Of a stretch of 64,000 nucleotides of DNA, positions 7,694 to 16,275 are shown piece after piece. The translations under genes and the position numbers were made by a program. Source of the DNA: CAVPDE01 sp964580575 (lineage in GTDB: Bacteria > Desulfobacterota > DSM-4660 > Desulfatiglandales > HGW-15); assembly GCA_964580575.1 (NCBI GenBank), contig CAZOLJ010000009.1:1-64000 (forward strand), given 5' to 3'. Positions within the stretch are counted from its first letter, which is position 1. Each line of letters starts with the position of its first letter. The notes below the pieces were generated by a model. That model made no database searches and was not told where the DNA came from. It saw nothing but the letters and a program-made list of their open reading frames with translations.

Positions 7694-9172
7694 TCAAGTC
7701 CCCGTGATCCCTTTGACCACCAGAGCGGCCAGTGTGAAGAAAGGTTGCGGATAAAAAAACAGAGTCACCGAGATCATGGTCGTCACGATCAGAGGCACCA
7801 GGCAAAACAGCGGGGCCTCCTGCACCCCTTTTTCAAACATGGCCTCTTCCGGTCGGCAGAAAAAGGCTCTGTAGACAATCGGCATGAAGTAGGCGAGATT
7901 CAAAAGGGAGCTTAGGAGCAGCACAAAAACAATGGGCAACTGGTTCGCCTCAACGGCTCCCAGCAGCAGATACCACTTGCTCAGAAAACCGCCGTACAGG
8001 GGCATTCCGATGATGCTGAGAGAGGCCATGAAAAAGGCGGCCATGGTCACCGGCATCCTCCGGCCGATACCGACCATCTCACTGATGTTCTTTCTCCCCG
8101 TGGCCACGGCAATGGCCCCTGCACAGAAAAAGAGGGTGATCTTTCCGAAGGCATGCATGGCGATGTGGAGGATGCCCCCCGTCATTCCTTTGGGGGAGAG
8201 AAGCCCCACCCCCAGCACGATATAGGAGAGCTGGGCGATGGTCGAGAACGCCAGGAGCCGCTTCAGATTGTCCTGGGAGAGGGCGATAAAAGAACCCACC
8301 AGGATCGTCACGGATGCGACAAGGAGAATGAAAGGGCTGAAATCCAAACTCTGCAGAAGGTCGGTCCCGAACACGCCGGTGAGGACCCGAACCACGCTGA
8401 AAACCCCCACCTTGACCACAGCCACCGCATGCAGGAGCGCGCTCACAGGTGTAGGCGCCACCATGGCCGCAGGCAGCCATGAATGAAAAGGCATGATGGC
8501 TGCCTTGGCAAATCCGAAGAGGAGCAGCACCAGGAGAAGCCCCATCAGAGAGCTGGAACCGGTTCCCGCCAAAAAGCCCTGTTTGCCGAACTCCAGGGTG
8601 CCGGAGAGGTTGTAGCAGATCAGCATGGCGGGAAGGACGAATCCGATGGAGGTGCCCACGATGTAGAGGAGATACTTGCGGCCCGAGCGTCGCGCTTCCT
8701 CATCCCGATGGTGGGTGACCAAAGGATAGGTGACGAAGGAGAGCATCTCGTAGAAAAGGTAAAGGGTGAGCAGGTTGGCTGAGAAAGCGACCCCGATGGC
8801 GGCTGAAAGGGCCAGGGCGAAATAACAGAAGTATTTGGTCTGATCGTGCTCCTTGAGGCCTCTCATGTAGCCGATGGAATAGGCGCTCGTCACGATCCAA
8901 AGGGAGGAGGCTACCAGGGCAAAGAACATCCCCAGGGCGTCCACCCTGAACTTGATGGCAACCCCCGGAAGGACCTCGGCTACGGTGTAAACGATTTCAG
9001 AACCATTCAGAACAGCGGGAAGCATGGAGACGATGAGAGCGAATTTGGCAATCGCCGCCACAAAGGTCCAGGCCTCCCGTACGTTCGGCCTTCCGCTCGA
9101 AAGCAGAACCGGCGTGATCAAGAGAGAGACCAGGACAGCCAAAAGGGGTTTGATGGAGATGATCGTTTCCAT
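7694..9172 (-). CDS. Mrp antiporter subunit D family protein (second copy)
   Basis: A 492-residue antiporter-like membrane subunit with the superfamily glutamate (LYLFYEMLSFVTYPLV) and the lysine of the TM7 region intact (GFAKAAIMPFHSWLPAAMVAPTP). A second conserved lysine follows in HAVAVVKVGVF. It resembles NuoM/MrpD proteins that carry protons or exchange Na+ for H+. It lies between another MrpD-type gene and two small membrane-protein genes. Whether it acts as NuoM-like or MrpD-like cannot be fixed without a phylogeny. Confidence 0.9.
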   Translation of the reverse strand: METIISIKPLLAVLVSLLITPVLLSSGRPNVREAWTFVAAIAKFALIVSMLPAVLNGSEIVYTVAEVLPGVAIKFRVDALGMFFALVASSLWIVTSAYSIGYMRGLKEHDQTKYFCYFALALSAAIGVAFSANLLTLYLFYEMLSFVTYPLVTHHRDEEARRSGRKYLLYIVGTSIGFVLPAMLICYNLSGTLEFGKQGFLAGTGSSSLMGLLLVLLLFGFAKAAIMPFHSWLPAAMVAPTPVSALLHAVAVVKVGVFSVVRVLTGVFGTDLLQSLDFSPFILLVASVTILVGSFIALSQDNLKRLLAFSTIAQLSYIVLGVGLLSPKGMTGGILHIAMHAFGKITLFFCAGAIAVATGRKNISEMVGIGRRMPVTMAAFFMASLSIIGMPLYGGFLSKWYLLLGAVEANQLPIVFVLLLSSLLNLAYFMPIVYRAFFCRPEEAMFEKGVQEAPLFCLVPLIVTTMISVTLFFYPQPFFTLAALVVKGITGT

Positions 9173-9227
9173 GTTTTCTTATCTCATACACCCACCCATG
9201 TCCTTTGAGAACAGGCGGGTAGGAAAA

Positions 9228-10718
9228 CTACACAAGACTTGCAGGTACGGCAAACCGGATAATGTGGTTGATGATATCCCCGGTATAAAGGCCCAACACA
9301 ATGAGCGTTGCAGCGACCATGAGAAGGGGAACCAGCATGCTGAGGGGGGCTTCATCCAGAACCGGGGAAGACCTTCCATGGCCGTGAGACTCGCCCCAGG
9401 GCTCGTAGTAGCTGATTTCAATCACTCTGAAAAAAAGGACCACATTGACCAGGCTGCTGAAAAGCAAAGCGGCCACGAAGCCGTAGTGCCCTGCCTGAAT
9501 CGCTCCGGAGAGAAGGTACCACTTGCTGAAAAAGCCGCACGTGGGGGGCACGCCGATGATGGAGACGGCTCCTACCACAAAGGCTCCCATGGTAAAAGGC
9601 ATGGTGCGGCACAACCCCTTCAGGTTTTCGAATCGGTAGCCTTTCACCTTGTAAACAATATTTCCGACGACGAGGAAGACGCACAAGGTCATGAACGCGT
9701 CATTGACGATGTGAAGGATCGCACCGATCATCCCGTCGCGATTCCCGAGCCAGGCGCCGCCCACCATGTAGCCCACCTCTGCGACGATGACGTAGGTGAG
9801 CATTTTCTTCAGATTCCGCTCGGCCAGAGCCAGGACGGCACCCGCCACAATGGCCAGAACAGCGAGCCAGACAAAGGGCCCCTTCACGGCCAGGACGGAA
9901 AAGTCAAATATCGGGGTGAAGACCGTGAGGATGAGACGGATCATCACATAGACCATGACCTTGGTCATAAGGGGCGCCACCAGGCTGGTGGCTGCAGACG
10001 AAGCAAAGGTGTAAGCATTGGGCATCCAAGCATGGAGGGGGAAGAACGCCATCTTGATCCAAAGACCCACCATGCAGAGGATAAAAGCCACCAGCACAGC
10101 CTTCGACTGATAAAGAGCGGGAAGAATGGAGGCAATGTCCAGCATGTTGAGGGAGCCGGTAACAATGTAAAGATAGCCCACGCCCAAGAGGTAGAAACAA
10201 GCGCCGATGGTGCCCATGTAAAGATAGTTGAGACTGGAAAGAGGCGCCCTGTCCTCACCCATGGCCACCAGGCCGTACCCGGTGATGGAGGCAATCTCCA
10301 ACAGGACGTAGAGGTTGAAAGCATCCCCTGTCACCGAGATCCCCAGAAGCCCCGCGACCATGAGGACATAGAGGGTATAGAAGGCCCCGATCTTGTCAGG
10401 GAACTCCTCTTCAACGCTTTTCTTGCTGGCGATCAGGTTGAGGAGAGCGACCAGAGGGACCGTGACGAGGATCAGGGCATTGAGGTGATCCACATAATAA
10501 GATATGCCCCATGGCGGTTCCCACCCCCCCAAGTAATAAACGAAGGGTCCCTCGGATACCACCCTCCTGAGGAGATTCAGGGATGAATAGAGGGAGGAGG
10601 CCAGGGCGATGAGGGCGATGGGAAAGCAAAGGCGTTTTGCCAGCCACCCTGCGATACAGATCAGGAGGGCGGAGAGGAGGGGAACCGTGACCAGGAGTGC
10701 GGGATGGTGCTCGTTCAT
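9228..10718 (-). CDS. mrpD: Mrp antiporter subunit D (first copy)
   Basis: A 496-residue polytopic subunit and the one most like MrpD itself. The key acidic residue lies in LYVLLEIASITGYGLVAM and the lysine in GLWIKMAFFPLHAWMPNAYTFA; a third charged position is in APLMTKVMVYV. Its start overlaps the end of the MrpC gene by 4 bases (ATGA), as in canonical C-D pairs. It should form the main Na+/H+ translocation path with MrpA-like partners. Confidence 0.92.
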   Translation of the reverse strand: MNEHHPALLVTVPLLSALLICIAGWLAKRLCFPIALIALASSLYSSLNLLRRVVSEGPFVYYLGGWEPPWGISYYVDHLNALILVTVPLVALLNLIASKKSVEEEFPDKIGAFYTLYVLMVAGLLGISVTGDAFNLYVLLEIASITGYGLVAMGEDRAPLSSLNYLYMGTIGACFYLLGVGYLYIVTGSLNMLDIASILPALYQSKAVLVAFILCMVGLWIKMAFFPLHAWMPNAYTFASSAATSLVAPLMTKVMVYVMIRLILTVFTPIFDFSVLAVKGPFVWLAVLAIVAGAVLALAERNLKKMLTYVIVAEVGYMVGGAWLGNRDGMIGAILHIVNDAFMTLCVFLVVGNIVYKVKGYRFENLKGLCRTMPFTMGAFVVGAVSIIGVPPTCGFFSKWYLLSGAIQAGHYGFVAALLFSSLVNVVLFFRVIEISYYEPWGESHGHGRSSPVLDEAPLSMLVPLLMVAATLIVLGLYTGDIINHIIRFAVPASLV

Positions 10719-11125
10719 TCTTCTCGGATCTGCGACAGGATTTCGTCTTCTTCCAGCGTCTTGTAACGGTTATAGATTCTTATGGCCAGGGCCAACGCGA
10801 CGCCCAGGGTGGACACGGACACGACGATGGCGGTGAGCATCAACACATGAGGCAACGGGTTGATATAGTCGATGGCCCGCACGACGGAAGCGCCGGCATC
10901 ATGAACGGCTCCTTCGTGGGCGTGCTCGATGATGGGGATGGTGGCCCCTTTCTTGGCTCCGATGGAAACGTAGAAAAGGATGATTGCCGTTTGGAAAATG
11001 TTCATTCCCACAATCTTTTTGACCAGATTGTTCTTGGCGATCATGGCATAGAGACCGATCATCATCAGAATGATGTAGATCCAGTAGTTATACCTGCCCA
11101 GAATGATCGAAAAGAAATCCTGCAT
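10715..11125 (-). CDS. mrpC: Mrp antiporter subunit C (NuoK-like)
   Basis: A 136-residue protein with three predicted helices, homologous to NuoK. Visible parts are NYWIYIILMMIGLYAMIAKNNLVKKIVGMN, where the NLVKKIVGMNIFQTA block is typical of MrpC, and LPHVLMLTAIVVSVSTLGVALAL, the conserved third helix. It sits between MrpB and MrpD as in most mrp operons. Confidence 0.93.
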   Translation of the reverse strand: MQDFFSIILGRYNYWIYIILMMIGLYAMIAKNNLVKKIVGMNIFQTAIILFYVSIGAKKGATIPIIEHAHEGAVHDAGASVVRAIDYINPLPHVLMLTAIVVSVSTLGVALALAIRIYNRYKTLEEDEILSQIREE

Positions 11126-11199
11126 ATCCCAATTCCTGTCTCCGGGTCCCTTTGTCCTTTGTTTATCAGTTTTTCGGCTTCAGCCGACGGAGAGCCTTC

Positions 11200-12033
11200 T
11201 TAGAGTCCTTCATCATACCTTCCCTCCGAGGAGAGGTTATTGTAGATCCAGATCATGGTGGCCATGACCGCAATCCCCACCCCCACCTCCACAATAAAGA
11301 TGCCGTGAGACCGGGCCATGATGGAATCCACCCCGAGCAGAGGGGCCAGGGCCTTGTAATCCAGGAAATTCTGTCCCAGCACCAAGCACAAGGCGCCGGT
11401 GCCGGCATAGATGAACACGCCGACCGGGCAGAAGAGGGTGTGGATCTTTTCACCGATCCGGGCCAGGGACGATCTCAGGTCCTGGGATATGGCCAGCAGG
11501 ATGAAGCTGGCCCCGAGAATGACGCCGCCCTGAAACCCTCCTCCGGGGCTGTGGTGGCCATGGGCGATCACGTAGAGGGCGAAGATCTGGATGAACGGGA
11601 TGATCAGACGGCACATGGTTTTGACGATGAAATCATAAGGGGTCCACAGGGTGTCGATGCTTTCGAACTCGTCCAGGACGCCCGGAGGAACCCTCCTGCC
11701 GTCCTTGATGCGGAGGGTTATCCCCGTGGGCGTATGACGGTATTGGACCTGTTCCGACCCCACGGTTTTGAAGGTCCTCAGCAACACGAAGCAGACCACT
11801 CCGGCCACGAAGATGACCGTGGTCTCGAACATCGTATCAAAGCCCCGGTAGTCGGCCAACACCGAGGTCACCGCGTTGGGGACCGCCGTCTCTTCCACGG
11901 TCTTTTCGATGTAGCGCGGTGAGACATGCGTGCTGGCAGGAGAAGCGGGATCCGCCCAGGGCGGAAAATCCACCGTGGCGTACAGAAGAAACGCCCCTGA
12001 GAGGAAAACGATCACGAGGCCCAGGTGTTTCAA
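11200..12033 (-). CDS. mrpB: Mrp antiporter subunit B with fused MbhE-like N-terminus
   Basis: A 277-residue fusion. The first ~110 residues (one signal-anchor helix, then SVLADYRGFDTMFETTVIF) match the MbhE segment that forms the C-terminal end of MrpA in other organisms. The rest is MrpB, with the diagnostic HGHHSPGGGFQGG motif and four helices. The start is a TTG at 12033 with AGGAGG upstream; its first bases overlap the stop of the MbhD-like gene. An open frame continues to 12306 but that extension is arginine- and histidine-rich and lies over the upstream gene, so it is not coding. Confidence 0.9.
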   Translation of the reverse strand: MKHLGLVIVFLSGAFLLYATVDFPPWADPASPASTHVSPRYIEKTVEETAVPNAVTSVLADYRGFDTMFETTVIFVAGVVCFVLLRTFKTVGSEQVQYRHTPTGITLRIKDGRRVPPGVLDEFESIDTLWTPYDFIVKTMCRLIIPFIQIFALYVIAHGHHSPGGGFQGGVILGASFILLAISQDLRSSLARIGEKIHTLFCPVGVFIYAGTGALCLVLGQNFLDYKALAPLLGVDSIMARSHGIFIVEVGVGIAVMATMIWIYNNLSSEGRYDEGL

Positions 12034-12275
12034 TCCTTTGTCCTCCTTGTGGTTCGAAAGACGGCGGCAACAAAAAACACGGTGCCCACGCCCGCCCCCA
12101 CCGAGGCCTCCGTGAAGGATACGTCCACGGCGCCCATGATGGACCAGAGCAGGCACATCATGAAGCTGTAAGCACCGAAGAGGATGGCGGCACCCAGAAG
12201 ATCCTTCACCATGAGGGATCCGATGCCGGCGATCACGACCAGGGAGAGGATGAGCAGGTCCAGTTGCCAGATCAA
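12030..12275 (-). CDS. MbhD-like subunit (DUF4040), a stand-alone piece of MrpA
   Basis: An 81-residue, three-helix protein: LDLLILSLVVIAGIGSLMVKDLLGAAILFGAYSFMMCLLWSIMGAVDVSFTEASVGAG read in blocks, of which VDVSFTEASVGAG is the conserved MbhD motif. In Bacillus-type Mrp this domain is part of MrpA; in archaeal MBH/MBS complexes it is a separate gene, as here. It overlaps the downstream MrpB fusion by 4 bases. Confidence 0.88.
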   Translation of the reverse strand: MIWQLDLLILSLVVIAGIGSLMVKDLLGAAILFGAYSFMMCLLWSIMGAVDVSFTEASVGAGVGTVFFVAAVFRTTRRTKD

Positions 12276-12278
12276 CGT

Positions 12279-12602
12279 TTATCTCCTTCTGTTGCCCTTG
12301 AACCACGGCATGAGGCCCGCCCTCATCCCTGCATCGACGATCGCATGGACGGCCGTGGGGCTCGACAGAAAAATGAACACAACAACCAGCATGATCTTGA
12401 GGCTCGTGAGAACATTCAGCAGTGTGAAATGGTGAAGATTGTAGATCGCGAAGGCGATCATCATGAGGAGTGTCCCCAGGGTGTCCAGCTTTCCCGCGGG
12501 TTGAAGCCTGGAATAGAAGTCCGGAAAACGGAGGATCCCCACCGTTCCTCCTGTGAGGAAGACGAGGCCGCAGATCATGAGAATAGTGACGAGGAGGTCC
12601 AT
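12279..12602 (-). CDS. mrpG: Mrp antiporter subunit G
   Basis: A 107-residue membrane protein with three helices and the family signature GILRFPDFYSRLQPAGKLDTLG, which corresponds to the usual RFPDVYTRLHAATKxDTLG. It is required for assembly of Mrp complexes. It follows MrpF and is 3 bases from the MbhD-like gene. Confidence 0.93.
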   Translation of the reverse strand: MDLLVTILMICGLVFLTGGTVGILRFPDFYSRLQPAGKLDTLGTLLMMIAFAIYNLHHFTLLNVLTSLKIMLVVVFIFLSSPTAVHAIVDAGMRAGLMPWFKGNRRR

Positions 12603-12676
12603 CTCAGTCCTCTCTTCCGGTCAGGCGGACAACCCCCCGACCCTCTGGAGGGCAGGCGCTTTCAACGGGGTTGGAT

Positions 12677-12952
12677 TCATTCCTCATAAAGGCCCTTTCG
12701 CTTCTGAAAATATTTGGAGGCCGCCAGGACCGCGATGAAATTCAGCAGGGCATAGGCCAGGGAGATATCCACGAACATGTCCACCCGCTCATAGAGCAGG
12801 CCGATCAGGATGAGCAACACCACGGTCTTGCTTCCTATCGCGTTCACCCCGATGAGACGATCCGGGACCGTGGGGCCGAAGGCTCCACGGTACAGGGACA
12901 GCAACATCAGCATTCCTATATAAAGGGCAACGTAAAGAAAGACCTGGTCCAT
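12677..12952 (-). CDS. mrpF: Mrp antiporter subunit F
   Basis: A 91-residue protein with three helices and the MrpF block GPTVPDRLIGVNAIGSKTVV, including the conserved aspartate. The start codon overlaps the stop of mrpE (TGATG), a sign of coupled translation. Confidence 0.93.
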   Translation of the reverse strand: MDQVFLYVALYIGMLMLLSLYRGAFGPTVPDRLIGVNAIGSKTVVLLILIGLLYERVDMFVDISLAYALLNFIAVLAASKYFQKRKGLYEE

Positions 12953-13545
12953 CAGTTCTCTCCAAAGGCCTTGGCGATCCGTTCCTCCATGTCGCCCGGG
13001 AGGGATTCGGCCGATTTCGCGTCGATGGCGTGGACCCTGAAATACCCGTCCGAGGAGACGTAAATGGTGATCGTGCCCGGCGTGAGGGTAATCGAATTGG
13101 CAAAGGTCAGCTGGGAGAGATCGCTCCGCAATCGGGTTTTGAACCTGATGATCTGGGGATCGATGACGTCCATCATCCTGGGATGAAAGGTGAGATACAG
13201 CAAATGGAAGTTCGAGAGGACGATCTGGTACAGGAGCCAGGGAATGTAAGCAATAAACCGCACCCAGGAAACGATCAGGCGGCCCAGGGAAATATCCGAA
13301 CGGGGAAAGAGCATGTCGGAGGAGAAGTAAGAAACAAGGGCGCAGGAAATGACCCCAAGACTCAAATGAAAAAGATCAAACTTGCCGGAAAGCACAATCC
13401 AGAGAACCAGCGTGATCAGGAAGGTGAGAACGAAAGGCGCAAAAGGCCTCCGTGGCCGACGGACGGCCGGAGGCTCGACCCTGTTTCCTTGACGTGATGG
13501 ATCGCGGTGGTCGCTTGTCCGCTTCTGAAGTTCCAAAGAGTGCAT
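12952..13545 (-). CDS. mrpE: Mrp antiporter subunit E
   Basis: The first gene of the Mrp operon, 197 residues. It has a short basic cytoplasmic start, two close helices (FVLTFLITLVLWIVLSG and LGVISCALVSYFSSDML), an amphipathic third segment, and the soluble tail LANSITLTPGTIT-type motif (here FANSITLTPGTITIYVSSDG). The ATG at 13545 with GGAGGAA just upstream is preferred; a GTG at 13593 would leave only about 12 bases of leader from the predicted promoter. Confidence 0.92.
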   Translation of the reverse strand: MHSLELQKRTSDHRDPSRQGNRVEPPAVRRPRRPFAPFVLTFLITLVLWIVLSGKFDLFHLSLGVISCALVSYFSSDMLFPRSDISLGRLIVSWVRFIAYIPWLLYQIVLSNFHLLYLTFHPRMMDVIDPQIIRFKTRLRSDLSQLTFANSITLTPGTITIYVSSDGYFRVHAIDAKSAESLPGDMEERIAKAFGEN

Positions 13546-13611
13546 TTCCTCCGGTTCAACTCGAACCCCCACTCCGCACAGCTCCGGGGGCACGGGTCAT
13601 TTTGAGCGCCG

Positions 13612-13641
13612 AATGTTAGGCACTTCAACTTGGGATGTCAA
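13612..13641 (-). promoter_or_regulatory. Predicted sigma-70 promoter of the mrp operon
   Basis: On the minus strand TTGACA, a 17-bp spacer and TAACAT form a near-consensus promoter. Transcription would begin near 13605, about 60 bases before the chosen mrpE start. It is the only strong promoter seen upstream of the eleven-gene minus-strand run. Confidence 0.65.
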
Positions 13642-13782
13642 TAGTAAAATTCATTGGTTGTGGTGACAGAACAACCGGATCATCGGCGCGGGGACGGAGA
13701 AACGAAAAGCGGGTTTTTTGCTGCTGAGAGCCATGGGCGAGAAGCATCTCAGGTTCGGCTAAGAGTGTCTGCGGCAGCGGCG

Positions 13783-14280
13783 TCAGGAGCGGCGGGGAGT
13801 CTTGATAAAAGGCTCGCTTTCGGCAAACTGCACGTTGTTTCGGATGAGCCGTTTGACCATATCGAGAAGTTGAGACCTTTCTTCGTTTGAAAAACCCTTC
13901 AGCAGAACCTCCAACCACTCGTCCTTTTCCTTTTCAATGGAATTCAGCGTTTCTTTGCCTTTCGGGGTGATCTCGAGGAGCCTCACTCGCTCGTCCTTGG
14001 GGTCTGACTTTCTGAGGATGAACCCGGCTTTTTCCAGCCTCTTTGCGAGCCCTGTCATATTGGCCCCGGGAACGAGCATAATGCGACCTACCTCACTGAT
14101 CTTGTTCTGCCCGTTTTCCGAGGCCTCCAGGACCCTCAGAACATTGTACTGGGGAAAAGAGAGCCCATAGTTCCTGAAAACACCCGTGTGGGCTCTCTTA
14201 AAAATCTCTGCAGCCCTGACAACAGCGATGAGCAGTTTTTCATCCGTGCTCAAGTTGCTTTTGTAAGGGGACCCTGCCAT
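13783..14280 (-). CDS. MarR family transcriptional regulator
   Basis: A 165-residue dimeric winged-helix repressor of the MarR family. The recognition region is LSFPQYNVLRVLEASENGQNKISEVGRIM read in parts, followed by the wing KSDPKDERVRLLEITPKGKE, whose D-x-R motif is diagnostic. These proteins respond to phenolic acids or CoA thioesters. It is divergent from the ligase-led catabolic operon that starts at 14766 and upstream of mrp, so either could be a target. The divergent position and an AT-rich palindrome next to it favour the catabolic operon; this is inference. Confidence 0.92.
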   Translation of the reverse strand: MAGSPYKSNLSTDEKLLIAVVRAAEIFKRAHTGVFRNYGLSFPQYNVLRVLEASENGQNKISEVGRIMLVPGANMTGLAKRLEKAGFILRKSDPKDERVRLLEITPKGKETLNSIEKEKDEWLEVLLKGFSNEERSQLLDMVKRLIRNNVQFAESEPFIKTPRRS

Positions 14281-14339
14281 GGAACGCCTCTCTCATGCGC
14301 CAAGTGTGGTCATTTTTTTATAACAAGCCGTTGACAAAA

Positions 14340-14359
14340 TCAATTACTTAATATATTGA
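14340..14359. promoter_or_regulatory. Candidate MarR operator (imperfect palindrome)
   Basis: A 20-bp AT-rich imperfect palindrome, TCAAT-N10-ATTGA, with 8 of 10 half-site positions symmetrical. It lies 60 bases upstream of the marR start and next to TTGACA-like boxes on the plus strand. MarR proteins usually bind such sequences near their own gene. Confidence 0.35.
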
Positions 14360-14380
14360 CAATCGAAACATTGACTAAAT

Positions 14381-14672
14381 GTAACCGTTTAGCTCTTTGA
14401 AATAAACACAGAAAAAGGCCATGGGGGTCCCTCTAAAAACAGAAAAACGAAGAAGCCACAGCGCAGTGGCCAGCTTTAGGCAATAGGTGAGGCGGGCGGA
14501 GGGCTACCGGGGAATTCGCCATCTAAAGCCCTGCAGGCAGGTGCCGGTGAAACCTCGCCGCCCGCCTTCGCTGCCCCTCAGCTGCAGATTCCTTCCCGCA
14601 CACTCTTCGTTTTCTGTTTTTAGAGGGACCCCCATGGCCTGAACCATCCATTTCAAAGAGCCAAACGGTTAC
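14381..14672. mobile_element. IS66-type MITE (non-autonomous element)
   Basis: A 292-bp element with long inverted repeats (14381-14453 and 14605-14672). Two blocks match almost perfectly between arms: GTAACCGTTT-R-GCTCTTTGAAAT at the tips and a 35-bp inner block around CCATGGGGGTCCCTCT, separated by a diverged 9-12 bp spacer. The ends are GTAA...TTAC, and the element is flanked by GACTAAAT (14373-14380) and GATTAAAT (14673-14680), a near-perfect 8-bp direct repeat. GTAA tips with 8-bp target duplication are the hallmark of the IS66 family. No transposase is encoded. The interior can fold further (GGCGGGCGG with CCGCCCGCC; GCTTTAG with CTAAAGC). Confidence 0.7.
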
Positions 14673-14765
14673 GATTAAATCCATTTCAATCACTGTCTTT
14701 TAATGTCATTCCCTCTGTTGCCGTGACAGGTTTAAAGAATCGCTGCTGAATTTCGGAGATTGGAC

Positions 14766-16271
14766 ATGAACCTCGCCATGAACCTGGAAGCCTCAGCCTG
14801 TTTCTTTGCCGATCGTCCGGCAGTGCGGCAGGCCGGCTCCGAAACATCCTATGTCCAACTCAATGATCAGTCGAACAGAATCGCCACTGGCCTTTTGAAG
14901 ATGGGTGTCAAGGCCGGGGAGCCCGTGGGCCTCTGTGCCCCGAACTCCGCCGACTGGATCGCGTTCTATTTCGGTGTGCTCAAGAGCGGAGCCATTGCCG
15001 TGACACTTTCCGCTGTTCTAGCGGGAGAGGAGCTTGCAACTCTTGTGAGCCACTCGCGGCTGCGGTTCCTCCTCGCTCATGAAAGCAGGCTCCAGGACCT
15101 GGATCGGCTAAAGAACCAGAGCGGCGTCGAGAAAGTTATTTGCCCGGGAGGAGATCTGGAACTCGGAGACCTGGTGAAGACGGGTTCAGGGTCGTTCAAG
15201 ACCGTTGAGAGGGATCGAGAGGACACGGCCGCGATCCTTTACACCGGCGGCACCACCGGCCTGCCCAAGGGCGTCATGCTGACCCACGAAGGCATCCAGT
15301 GTTCGAGCCACATAATCGCTCACTTCGAGCGCTCGACGGAAAACGATGTTGCCCTCTGCTTTCTACCCTTCAACCATGTCTTCGGACAAGTCCACATCCT
15401 AAATGGAACGATTCTGAGCGGGGGGTGTCTTGAGCTCCTGCCTGCCTTTGACTTGGACCAGGTCTTGACGGCCATGGAAGCCGGCCGGGTGACGAAGTTT
15501 TTTGCTGTGCCCACGGTGTACATCAGGCTTTTGAGCATAAAGGATCTGAAGACAAAGCTCGGAAACCTGCGCTACTGCTTTTCAGCCGCTGCTTCCATGC
15601 CCATGGAGATCGTTAAGCAGTGGAAAGAGCGATCCGGGATCACCATTTCCGAGTCCTATGGCATGACTGAAGCCATGCCGGTCACTTTCAACCACTACTA
15701 TCCCGAGCGGCACGTGGTGGGGTCGGTGGGGCAGGCGGTTCACGGCGTGGAGATCCAGATCAGGGACAAGGAGGGGAATCTGCTGGAACAGGGACAGGAA
15801 GGCGAAATCTGCATCCGCGGGCGCAACGTTATGAAAGCCTACCTCAATAACCCGGAAGGCACGCGCTCCGCTTTCTGGGAAGGCGGATGGCTCCGTTCCG
15901 GGGACATAGGAGTCTTCGATCGTGACGGGTACCTCTACCTTGTGGACCGCCTCAAGGATCTCATTATTACGGGCGGAGAAAATGTCTACCCTCGGGAAGT
16001 GGAGGAGGCGATTTACACAAGGCCTGAAGTGGAGCAGTGCGCCGTTGTCGGTTTGCCGGATAGGGAGTGGGGTGAACGGGTGGTCGCCTTTATCGTACCG
16101 AAGCCGGGCCAACGCGTTGTTGCCGATGAGATGAAGACTTCGCTCAAAACCCGGCTATCGCCCTTCAAGGTGCCGAAAGAGTACATCATGGTCAGTGAAC
16201 TGCCGAAAAGCCCGACAGGAAAGATTCTTAAAAGGGAACTTCGAAAACAGCATCTGGAGAGAGGAAAGTGA
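14766..16271 (+). CDS. AMP-forming acyl-CoA synthetase (ligase)
   Basis: Activates a carboxylic acid with ATP and CoA. The 501 residues carry all class I adenylate-forming motifs: the P-loop ILYTGGTTGLPKGVM, the A5 motif ESYGMTEA, the hinge region YLYLVDRLKDLIITGGENVYPREVEE and the catalytic lysine in SPTGKILKREL. Start is the ATG at 14766 (a TTG lies two codons earlier). It is the first gene of the long plus-strand run, downstream of the MITE and divergent from marR. Medium-chain fatty or aromatic acids are likely; the exact substrate is unknown. Confidence 0.92.
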   Translation: MNLAMNLEASACFFADRPAVRQAGSETSYVQLNDQSNRIATGLLKMGVKAGEPVGLCAPNSADWIAFYFGVLKSGAIAVTLSAVLAGEELATLVSHSRLRFLLAHESRLQDLDRLKNQSGVEKVICPGGDLELGDLVKTGSGSFKTVERDREDTAAILYTGGTTGLPKGVMLTHEGIQCSSHIIAHFERSTENDVALCFLPFNHVFGQVHILNGTILSGGCLELLPAFDLDQVLTAMEAGRVTKFFAVPTVYIRLLSIKDLKTKLGNLRYCFSAAASMPMEIVKQWKERSGITISESYGMTEAMPVTFNHYYPERHVVGSVGQAVHGVEIQIRDKEGNLLEQGQEGEICIRGRNVMKAYLNNPEGTRSAFWEGGWLRSGDIGVFDRDGYLYLVDRLKDLIITGGENVYPREVEEAIYTRPEVEQCAVVGLPDREWGERVVAFIVPKPGQRVVADEMKTSLKTRLSPFKVPKEYIMVSELPKSPTGKILKRELRKQHLERGK

Positions 16272-16275
16272 TCTT

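Noticed and set aside
9024..10586. A 520-codon plus-strand frame opposite the MrpD gene
   Set aside because: It is rich in His, Asp and Gly, crosses a gene boundary and has no ribosome-binding site; it is a shadow of a membrane-protein gene.
12034..12306. N-terminal extension of the MrpB fusion
   Set aside because: The extension lies over the MbhD-like gene in another frame; a TTG with AGGAGG at 12033 explains the real start.
13625..13918. Small minus-strand frame between marR and mrpE
   Set aside because: It overlaps marR in another frame and covers the mrp promoter.
14454..14604. Cobalamin or other riboswitch in the middle of the MITE
   Set aside because: GGTGAAA-like and GC-rich stem pieces are present but the order of consensus blocks does not fit cobalamin, TPP or SAM classes.
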